Assembly: GCA_021157665.1 (NCBI GenBank)
Contig: JAGGWE010000035.1
Span: forward strand, 1-12,900
Source of the DNA: Sulfurimonas sp.
GTDB lineage: Bacteria; Campylobacterota; Campylobacteria; Campylobacterales; Sulfurimonadaceae
Reading direction: 5' to 3'
Length of the DNA stretch: 12,900 bases
Both the position numbers and the translations under genes were made by a program. Below the pieces are notes generated by a model. It was not told the origin of the DNA. It searched no databases and saw only the letters and a list, made by a program, of their open reading frames with translations. Of the stretch, positions 7,668-12,900 are shown one piece after another (the stretch's first letter is position 1; every line of letters starts with the position of its first letter).

Positions 7668-8816
7668 ATGAAAAGTTTATATACTGAAAAAAAAGCAAAA
7701 GAGTTCAAGACAGATTTAGATTTAAGAGTTTATACATCAAGATTATTGGGTCAGGATGATTCTTTAGTTTTACATGGGGGTGGAAACACCTCTGTTAAAA
7801 CAGTTATAGATGGGGAAAAGATACTTTTAGTGAAAGGTTCTGGTTGGGATTTAGTTAGCATAAAAGCTGAGGGTTTTTCACCTGTTAAAATGAAAACTTT
7901 GCTAGAGATGGCAGAACTTAAAGAGCTTAGTGATTCTGATATGGTAAGTGGGCAAAAAGCTGCAATGATAGATAAATCTGCTCCAAATCCTTCTGTTGAA
8001 GCGATTCTTCATGCGATAATTCCATTTAAAGTAGTTGAGCATACCCATTCTGATGCTGTTGTAACAATCTCAAACTCGGTATGTGGGATTGAAAATATAA
8101 AAGAGGTTTTTCCAAATTTTTTAATCGTTCCTTATGTCATGCCAGGTTTTATTTTAGCTAGTAAAATTAATGAGATGATAAAAGGTTTGGATTGGGATAA
8201 GTGTGAGGGAATTATTTTACACAACCATGGAATCTTTACTTTTGATGATGATGCTAAAAAATCTTATGAGAAAATGATAGATGCAGTAACTTTAGCAGAG
8301 GATTTTTTAGAAAGAAAAGCAAAAGTAGAGTTACAAAATATCTCCCCAAAAGAGTTTGATGTTAGTAAATTAAAAATAGATAATTTTATGAATATAAATC
8401 AAACACCTTTAGCCTTAAACTATGCTTCACAAAAAAACTTAAAAGAGTTTGTAACTCGTGGAGTCTTAACACCTGAGCATATTATTCGTACAAAAAGAGT
8501 TCCACTTGTTTTAGAAGATGAAGATGTAGCAAAGGCATTAGATAACTTTCACAAAGAGTATGAAAACTATTTTAAAAAGTTTGCAAGTGATGAGATTATG
8601 CTAAATCCAAATCCAAAATATGCAGTTATAAAAGATTTTGGAGTTGTAAGCTTTGGAAAAACTCAAAAAGAGGCTGATATTATTAATGATATAGTTTCTC
8701 ATACAATGATGGCAGTTTTTCGCGGGGATAAACTGGGTGGATATAAATCTATAAGTTTAAAAGATAGTTTCGAGATGGAATACTGGGAATTAGAACAAGC
8801 GAAGTTGAGAAAATAA
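7668..8816 (+). CDS. Stand-alone class II aldolase (RhaD/ADH-type aldolase part)
   Basis: A 382-residue cytoplasmic metal-dependent aldolase of the class II aldolase/adducin family, which cleaves sugar phosphates, usually to dihydroxyacetone phosphate plus an aldehyde. Visible motifs: LHGGGNTSVK (35-44, phosphate binding), PNPSVEAILH (107-116, E111 the likely catalytic acid/base), EHTHSD (124-129, Zn ligands H125 and H127) and LHNHGIF (184-190, third Zn His). The C-terminal EYWELEQAKL (371-380) is typical of the aldolase half of bifunctional rhamnulose-1-phosphate aldolase/alcohol dehydrogenases, but the short-chain dehydrogenase half is absent. The stop overlaps the start of the kinase gene by one base (TAATG), so the two products probably work in one pathway. 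The substrate is not known; a phosphorylated ketose made by the neighbouring kinase is the obvious guess. Confidence 0.88.
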   Translation: MKSLYTEKKAKEFKTDLDLRVYTSRLLGQDDSLVLHGGGNTSVKTVIDGEKILLVKGSGWDLVSIKAEGFSPVKMKTLLEMAELKELSDSDMVSGQKAAMIDKSAPNPSVEAILHAIIPFKVVEHTHSDAVVTISNSVCGIENIKEVFPNFLIVPYVMPGFILASKINEMIKGLDWDKCEGIILHNHGIFTFDDDAKKSYEKMIDAVTLAEDFLERKAKVELQNISPKEFDVSKLKIDNFMNINQTPLALNYASQKNLKEFVTRGVLTPEHIIRTKRVPLVLEDEDVAKALDNFHKEYENYFKKFASDEIMLNPNPKYAVIKDFGVVSFGKTQKEADIINDIVSHTMMAVFRGDKLGGYKSISLKDSFEMEYWELEQAKLRK

Positions 8817-10378
8817 TGTCTTATTTAATGGCAATAGATGCTGGAACAGGAAGTATTCGTGCAGTAGTTTTTGATACAAAAGGTAATCAAATCTCGATGG
8901 CTCAAAAAGAGTGGACACACTTAGTAGAAGCGGGTGTGCCTAATTCTATGAGTTTTGATTTTGATAAAAATTGGGTCTTGGCATGTGGAGTTATAAAAGA
9001 ATCTCTGGCATGTGGGAATATTGATGCCAAAGATATTTTAGCTCTTTCTGCTACGAGTATGCGAGAGGGGATTGTTCTTTATGATGAAAATGGAGATGAA
9101 CTTTGGGGTGTTGCAAATGTTGATGCTAGGGCAGATAAAGAGGTTAAGTATTTAAAAAAGAATTTTCCTGAAATTGAGCAAGAATTTTATGCTTTAAGTG
9201 GTCAAACTTTTGCTTTGGGTGCTTTACCTCGTATCATGTGGCTTAAAAATAATCGACCTGAAATTTATGAAAAAGTGGCAAAGATTTCTATGATTGGAGA
9301 TTGGCTTTTAGCTCGTCTTAGTGGAATAATAGCGACTGATCCAAGTAATGGTGGAACTACTGGAATTTTTTCACTAGAGAATCGTGACTGGCATGTGGAG
9401 ATGGCTGAAAAAGTTGGACTAAAATCTGATATTTTTCCTCCTTGTTATGAGGTTGGGACTATAATAGGTGATGTTACACAGACAGCTTCTAGTGAAACTG
9501 GACTCTCAACTACTACAAAAATTGTAACTGGTGGTGGTGATGTTCAACTTGGTTCTGCTGGTTTAGGTGTTGTAGAAGATGGACAGGTTGCAATTCTAGG
9601 TGGCTCTTTTTGGCAACAAATTGTAAATATAAAGAGTGATGTTAAACCACCTAAAGATATGGGGATAAGAGTAAATCCACATGTTGTAGCAGGGCTTTCA
9701 CAAGCTGAAGGGATTACTTTTTTTAGTGGTTTAGTTATGAGATGGTTTCGTGATGCTTTTTGTGATTTAGAGAAGCTTGAAGCCTCTGATATGGGGATAG
9801 ATGTTTATACATTATTGGAGCAAAAAGCTTCTAAAGTTCCAGTTGGTTCACATGGGATTATGCCGATTTTCTCTGACACAATGAAGTATGGAAAATGGTA
9901 TCATGCAAGTCCTAGTTTTTTAAATCTCTCAATTGATCCAGAGGTTTGTAACCGTGCTTCAATGTTTAAAGCACTGCAAGAAAATGCTTGTATAGTTTCT
10001 GCTATAAATTTAGAGAAAATCAAAGAGTTTACAGGTGTAGAGATAGATGAAGTTGTTTTTGCAGGTGGAGCTAGTAAGGGTGAACTATGGAGTCAAACTT
10101 TAGCAGATGTAACTGGATGTCGTGTAAAAATTCTAAAAGTTACAGAGGCAACAGCACTTGGTGCTTGTATTTCAGCTGGAGTTGGGGCAGGAGTTTATAA
10201 CTCACTTGTTGAAGCTTTAAAAGAGTTAGTAGTTTGGGATAAAGTTTATGAGCCAAATATGGATAACCATAAAAAATATGAAGAGATAAAAAACAAGTGG
10301 ATAAAAGCTTATGAAGTACAGTTAAAGTTAGTAGATGATAATATTACGACTTCAATGTGGAAAGCACCAGGATTATAA
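8816..10378 (+). CDS. lsrK: FGGY-family kinase of the autoinducer-2 kinase (LsrK) type
   Basis: A 520-residue ATP-dependent carbohydrate kinase. Family marks are MAIDAGTGSIRAVVFD (5-20), GGGDVQLG (239-246, D242 the catalytic base) and FAGGASKGELWSQ (415-427, ATP site). Beyond general FGGY features it shares long recognisable stretches with enterobacterial LsrK: SMREGIVLY, NVDARA, DPSNGGTTG, MRWFRDAFC, YTLLEQ, PIFSDTMKY, and the very C-terminus TTSMWKAPGL. LsrK phosphorylates DPD, the precursor of autoinducer-2. The lsr transporter, LsrR, LsrF and LsrG are not in the window; the partner is a class II aldolase instead. The true substrate may therefore be AI-2/DPD or a related C5 compound. There is no strong ribosome binding site, which fits coupling through the one-base overlap. 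Three copies of TGGCATGTGG lie in its first 600 bases. Confidence 0.88.
   Translation: MSYLMAIDAGTGSIRAVVFDTKGNQISMAQKEWTHLVEAGVPNSMSFDFDKNWVLACGVIKESLACGNIDAKDILALSATSMREGIVLYDENGDELWGVANVDARADKEVKYLKKNFPEIEQEFYALSGQTFALGALPRIMWLKNNRPEIYEKVAKISMIGDWLLARLSGIIATDPSNGGTTGIFSLENRDWHVEMAEKVGLKSDIFPPCYEVGTIIGDVTQTASSETGLSTTTKIVTGGGDVQLGSAGLGVVEDGQVAILGGSFWQQIVNIKSDVKPPKDMGIRVNPHVVAGLSQAEGITFFSGLVMRWFRDAFCDLEKLEASDMGIDVYTLLEQKASKVPVGSHGIMPIFSDTMKYGKWYHASPSFLNLSIDPEVCNRASMFKALQENACIVSAINLEKIKEFTGVEIDEVVFAGGASKGELWSQTLADVTGCRVKILKVTEATALGACISAGVGAGVYNSLVEALKELVVWDKVYEPNMDNHKKYEEIKNKWIKAYEVQLKLVDDNITTSMWKAPGL
8979..9398 (+). repeat. Three copies of the 10-mer TGGCATGTGG inside the kinase gene
   Basis: Exact copies are at 8979-8988, 9006-9015 and 9389-9398, all in the same orientation. 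The first two are 27 bases apart and are read as L-A-C-G in both; the third is read in another frame as W-H-V-E. The encoded residues fall where enterobacterial LsrK is variable, so the constraint appears to be on the DNA and not on the protein. Confidence 0.75.
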
Positions 10379-10384
10379 TAAAAT

Positions 10385-10451
10385 GGCGAAGGCAAGCCAT
10401 CGCGTCCAAAACAAACAAGGAACCGAGGGCTTGCCCTCGGCTGAATGACAG
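10385..10451 (+). repeat. REP/BIME-like repeat unit C (two hairpins)
   Basis: Starts six bases after the kinase stop codon. Hairpin 1 is at 10386-10403 (followed by GTCC) and hairpin 3 at 10423-10440 (preceded by GGAA), separated by an A-rich spacer with no middle hairpin. It ends with CTGAATGACAG. With unit D it fills the 173-base gap between the kinase and mqnE. No T-run follows the hairpins, so a classical rho-independent terminator is not supported. Confidence 0.9.
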
Positions 10452-10464
10452 GTTAAAGTTTAAG

Positions 10465-10531
10465 GGCGAAGGCAAGCCATCGCGTCCAAAACAAACAAGG
10501 AACCGAGGGCTTGCCCTCGGCTGAATGACAG
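10465..10531 (+). repeat. REP/BIME-like repeat unit D (identical tandem copy of C)
   Basis: Identical over 67 bases to unit C, at an 80-base period, with hairpins at 10466-10483 and 10503-10520. It lies 20 bases before mqnE, ending ten bases before the mqnE ribosome binding site. Perfect identity points to a very recent duplication or active homogenisation. Confidence 0.9.
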
Positions 10532-10551
10532 AGTATTTATAGAAGGTAAAA

Positions 10552-11613
10552 ATGACTTTAAAAGAAAAAATTTTAGATGGAAAAAGAATAGATTTTAACG
10601 AGGCTCTTAGCCTTTATGATATGGACTTTTTTGAGTTGGGTGAACTAGCTGATAGCATAAGAAAAAAGATGCATGGTAAAAAAACCTATTTTAATATCAA
10701 TCGTCATATAAATCCTACAAATGTCTGTGCTGATGTTTGTAAGTTTTGTGCATACTCTGCAAATAGAAAAAATCCAAATCCTTATACTATGAAGCATGAA
10801 GAGATTATGGAAATAGTAAAAGATGTTGAATCTCGTGGGGCTAAAGAGGTACATATCGTATCTGCGCATAATCCTGATGCTGGGTTAGATTGGTATTTAG
10901 ATATTTTTAAAAAAGTTAAAACAGCTTATCCTAACTTGCATGTAAAGGCTTTAACTGCTGCTGAGGTAGATTTTCTCGCTCGTCATTATGGTAAAACTTA
11001 TGATGAGGTTCTTGACTTAATGGTTGAAAATGGTGTTGATTCTATGCCAGGTGGTGGTGCTGAGATTTTTGATGAGAGCGTTCGTGATTTTATCTGTAAG
11101 GGAAAAGTTACTTCCAATCAGTGGTTTGAAATCCATAGAAAATGGCATGAAAGAGGTAAAAAATCTAATGTTACTATGCTTTTTGGGCATGTGGAAAAAA
11201 GAGAACATAGAATTGACCATATGATGAGAATAAGAGATGCTCAAGATATAAGTGGTGGTTTTAATGCTTTTATCCCTCTTGTTTATCAAAGAGAAAACAA
11301 TTATTTAAAAGTTGATGAGTTTATGAGTGCAAATGAGATACTCAAAACAATGGCAATAAGTCGAATCGTTTTAGATAATGTTCCAAATATAAAAGCTTAC
11401 TGGGTTACATCAACTGTAAACTTGGCTTTAGTTGCTCAAGAGTTTGGAGCGAATGATTTAGATGGGACAATAGAAAAAGAGTCTATAAATTCAGCTGCAG
11501 GTGCTAAGAGTGCTAATGGTGTAAATCTTGAAGAGTTTGTAGCACTTATTAAAAATTCTGGATTTATTCCAGTTGAGAGAGATAGTGTTTATAATGAAAT
11601 AAAGGTTTGGTAA
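10552..11613 (+). CDS. mqnE: Aminofutalosine synthase (radical SAM)
   Basis: Catalyses the radical SAM step of the futalosine menaquinone route, joining 3-[(1-carboxyvinyl)oxy]benzoate with the adenosyl part of SAM to give 6-amino-6-deoxyfutalosine; cytoplasmic. It has 353 residues, close to the usual length. The iron-sulfur cluster motif CxxxCxxC is C59, C63, C66 (NVCADVCKFCAYS), preceded by YFNINRHINPTN, typical of MqnE as distinct from MqnC. HIVSAHNPDAGLDWY, DSMPGGGAEIF and YWVTSTVNLALVAQEFGANDLDGTI are further MqnE signatures. AGAAGG lies five bases before the ATG at 10552. Menaquinone is the respiratory quinone of Campylobacterota, so the gene should be essential. It is isolated from other mqn genes here and bracketed by REP clusters. 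Confidence 0.94.
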   Translation: MTLKEKILDGKRIDFNEALSLYDMDFFELGELADSIRKKMHGKKTYFNINRHINPTNVCADVCKFCAYSANRKNPNPYTMKHEEIMEIVKDVESRGAKEVHIVSAHNPDAGLDWYLDIFKKVKTAYPNLHVKALTAAEVDFLARHYGKTYDEVLDLMVENGVDSMPGGGAEIFDESVRDFICKGKVTSNQWFEIHRKWHERGKKSNVTMLFGHVEKREHRIDHMMRIRDAQDISGGFNAFIPLVYQRENNYLKVDEFMSANEILKTMAISRIVLDNVPNIKAYWVTSTVNLALVAQEFGANDLDGTIEKESINSAAGAKSANGVNLEEFVALIKNSGFIPVERDSVYNEIKVW

Positions 11614-11620
11614 AATTTAA

Positions 11621-11717
11621 GGCGAAGGCAAGCCATCGCGTCCAAAGACAATAAGGGGTGAAGGTAAGCCATCGCGTCTAAGAGCAATAAACAAGGAACC
11701 GAGGGCTTGCCCTCGGC
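11621..11717 (+). repeat. REP/BIME-like repeat unit E, upstream of the RAYT gene
   Basis: Contains hairpin 1 (11622-11639), a second, degenerate hairpin 1 (11658-11675, with GTGAAGGT on the left arm and GTCTAAG after it) and a perfect hairpin 3 (11699-11716). The linkers ACAATAAGG and AGCAATAAACAAGG resemble the linker of unit F. Hairpin 3 ends five bases before the AAGGAG ribosome binding site of the RAYT, so it is in position to affect that gene's translation or to be an autoregulatory binding site; both are inference. Confidence 0.9.
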
Positions 11718-11734
11718 TGAAAAGGAGAAGCAAT

Positions 11735-12256
11735 ATGAAACTTCATAAAAAACTCCCACATATAGATGCAAAAGGTCATTACCAATTTGTAACTTTTAGA
11801 ACTAATGATAGCTTAGATTCATTTATTCAAAAACTTATAAATGATACAACTATCAAACAACCCATAAAACAATACAAAATTGACAATATATTAGATAACT
11901 CAGTAAAAGGTGCATATTTAAACAAAAAAGTATTAATATATCTGTATAATTTTTTAAAAGAGTTAGAAAATGAAGTTTATAGATTAAAGTGTTTTGTAAT
12001 TATGCCAAATCATGTTCATATATTGTTTGAACAACTCAAACCAATAGATGAGACTATAAGAGTTATAAAATCAAAAAGTGCAATAGCTATAAATAGACTA
12101 CTAGGAAAAAGTGGGAAGTTCTGGGCTGCTGATTATTATGATAAAGTTATTCGAGATGAGGAACATTTTAGAAAAGTTTATGAGTATATAAAAAACAACT
12201 CTTTAAAGGTTGGGTTGTGTTTAGAGGATAGATTTTATTCAGTTTATGAAGATTAG
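11735..12256 (+). CDS. REP-associated tyrosine transposase (RAYT, Y1/HUH family)
   Basis: A 173-residue single-strand DNA nuclease/transferase related to IS200/IS605 TnpA. The HUH metal motif is H93-V-H95 in VIMPNHVHILFEQ (88-100). The catalytic tyrosine is Y134 or Y135 in FWAADYYDKVIRDEEHF, followed by the characteristic YIKNNSLKVGL. The N-terminal HYQFVTFRT (about 15-23) is also typical. Known RAYTs bind and cleave REP hairpins using a short guide sequence next to the stem, and are thought to spread or maintain REPs in their own genome. REP units E and F flank it directly (17 bases upstream, immediately downstream), as expected. The frame is intact, all key residues are present and AAGGAG lies seven bases before the ATG, so it appears functional. 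It replaces nothing obvious and is not flanked by target duplications that I can see. Confidence 0.92.
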   Translation: MKLHKKLPHIDAKGHYQFVTFRTNDSLDSFIQKLINDTTIKQPIKQYKIDNILDNSVKGAYLNKKVLIYLYNFLKELENEVYRLKCFVIMPNHVHILFEQLKPIDETIRVIKSKSAIAINRLLGKSGKFWAADYYDKVIRDEEHFRKVYEYIKNNSLKVGLCLEDRFYSVYED

Positions 12257-12330
12257 GGCGAAGGCAATAAGAAGGCGAAGGCAAGCCATCGCGTCCAAGA
12301 GCAATAAGGAACCGAGGGCTTGCCCTCGGC
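12257..12330 (+). repeat. REP/BIME-like repeat unit F, downstream of the RAYT gene
   Basis: Begins with a remnant, 12257-12271, holding only the left arm of hairpin 1 (GGCGAAGGC) joined directly to the linker AATAAG. Then come a full hairpin 1 (12275-12292) and a perfect hairpin 3 (12312-12329) with the linker AAGAGCAATAAGGAA. The remnant starts at the base after the RAYT stop codon. Hairpin 3 ends five bases before the AAGG that serves the glycosyltransferase, mirroring the layout upstream of the RAYT. Confidence 0.9.
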
Positions 12331-12347
12331 TAGAAAGGCAGAGTTTA

Positions 12348-12900
12348 TTGAATATTTCAGTGATTATCCCAACATACAATCGATATGAATTTTTAAAAAG
12401 AGCATTAATTTCCGTTTATGCTCAAATCCACATGCCAAAAGAGGTTATCATAATTGATGATGGCTCAACTGATAATACTTCACAAATTCAAAATGACTTC
12501 CCACATGCCAAATATATTTATCAAAAAAATTCAGGTGTTTCATCTGCTAGAAATTTAGGTATTAAAAACTCCACATGCCAGTGGATTGCTTTTTTAGATT
12601 CAGATGATACTTGGCATGTGGATAAATTGAAAGTTCAAGTTGAATTTCATAAACAAAACCCACATGCCAAGATGAGTTATACAGCTGAAAAATGGATACG
12701 GGATTCTAAAGAAGTGAAAATAACAAAGAAGTTTAAAAAGTATGGTGGAGATATTTTTAATGAGTGTTTATCTCATTGTATTATTGCTCCATCAGCTACA
12801 CTTATTTACAAAGAGTTGTTTGATAGAGTTGGATTTTTTGATGAGTCTTTAGAAGTTTGTGAAGATTATGATTTATGGCTTCGTGTGGCATGTGGGAATG
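12348..12900 (+). CDS. Family 2 glycosyltransferase, N-terminal part
   Basis: A GT-A fold glycosyltransferase transferring a sugar from a nucleotide-sugar donor, probably for surface polysaccharide, lipooligosaccharide or flagellin; the acceptor cannot be told. The first 184 residues are present and the gene runs off the right edge. Motifs: SVIIPTYNR (4-12), IIIDDGSTDNT (34-44), SSARNLG (65-71), the DxD metal site D84-S-D86-D87, and the ED pair E172-D173 with DLWLR, the usual catalytic base region. I chose the TTG at 12348 because it gives the standard family N-terminus and has AAGG nine bases upstream; no ATG gives a comparable start. Six copies of a 10-base motif interrupt its coding sequence, and at Cys77 the motif replaces a residue that is normally Gly in this family (NSTGEW-type loop). 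Confidence 0.93.
   Translation, partial: MNISVIIPTYNRYEFLKRALISVYAQIHMPKEVIIIDDGSTDNTSQIQNDFPHAKYIYQKNSGVSSARNLGIKNSTCQWIAFLDSDDTWHVDKLKVQVEFHKQNPHAKMSYTAEKWIRDSKEVKITKKFKKYGGDIFNECLSHCIIAPSATLIYKELFDRVGFFDESLEVCEDYDLWLRVACGN
12428..12895 (+). repeat. Six copies of the 10-mer CCACATGCCA / TGGCATGTGG inside the glycosyltransferase gene
   Basis: Exact copies: CCACATGCCA at 12428-12437, 12501-12510, 12571-12580 and 12660-12669; the reverse complement at 12612-12621 and 12886-12895. They are read in three different frames (I-H-M-P, P-H-A-K, S-T-C-Q, W-H-V-D, P-H-A-K, V-A-C-G), so the protein does not explain them. On the GGCATGTGG strand every copy is followed by A or G and then mostly A/T, like the flanks of known DNA-uptake sequences. 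Function unknown. Confidence 0.8.

Noticed and set aside
7668..8816. Truncated bifunctional aldolase/dehydrogenase pseudogene
   Set aside because: The frame ends cleanly at the domain border with a one-base overlap into the kinase, all metal ligands are present, and no dehydrogenase remnant follows, so it is a stand-alone enzyme.
10645..11289. Reverse-strand and alternative-frame open frames inside mqnE (10645-10869, 11017-11289, 11024-11224)
   Set aside because: They lie wholly within a gene with complete mqnE motifs, have no convincing ribosome binding sites, and their translations look like random shadow sequence.
11589..11771. Minus-strand frame of 60 codons across unit E
   Set aside because: It is made of translated REP repeats (the segment DAMAYLHPLLSLDAMACLR) and overlaps the ends of two real genes on the other strand.
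11735..12256. A complete IS200/IS605 insertion sequence
   Set aside because: No tnpB partner, no separate left and right end hairpins outside the REPs, and the protein has the RAYT-type C-terminal region; the flanking hairpins are the dispersed REP family.

Overview
The window looks like a chromosomal segment of a free-living Campylobacterota (Sulfurimonas/Sulfurovum-like) bacterium. The DNA is AT-rich, the ribosome binding sites are short AGGA/AAGG types, menaquinone is made by the futalosine route (mqnE), and the protein sequences have the flavour of that phylum. The genus is inferred, not proven.

Left part (1-3518, minus strand): glnD starts with TTG and is followed without a gap by glmS, which runs off the left edge. 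The two form a nitrogen-sensing / amino-sugar operon. A 73-base divergent region (3519-3591) with back-to-back TATAAT boxes separates it from a small ABM-fold protein on the plus strand.

Middle (3592-11613, all plus strand): ABM protein, metK (with a UUCG-capped hairpin in its leader), a membrane sensor with a degenerate GGDEF and an intact EAL domain, a stand-alone class II aldolase, an LsrK-type FGGY kinase overlapping the aldolase by one base, and mqnE. metK makes S-adenosylmethionine (SAM), mqnE consumes it, and the LsrK family phosphorylates the SAM-derived signal AI-2. The aldolase-kinase pair may therefore handle a SAM-derived C5 compound, but this is inference.

Right part (11614-12900, plus strand): a REP-associated tyrosine transposase (RAYT) with REP elements on both sides, then the start of a family 2 glycosyltransferase with a TTG start, cut by the right edge.

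Two layers of structure overlie the genes. First, a GC-rich REP/BIME-like family (paired hairpins sharing a GGCTTGCC core, one on each strand) fills four intergenic gaps: 3880-4113, 10385-10531, 11621-11717 and 12257-12330. The RAYT is its likely mobiliser. Second, a 10-mer, TGGCATGTGG / CCACATGCCA, occurs nine times exactly and several more times with one or two changes. It lies in coding DNA on both strands and in all three reading frames, with six copies inside about 470 bases of the glycosyltransferase. This looks like a nucleotide-level signal such as a DNA-uptake or recombination sequence, and is the most unexpected observation here.
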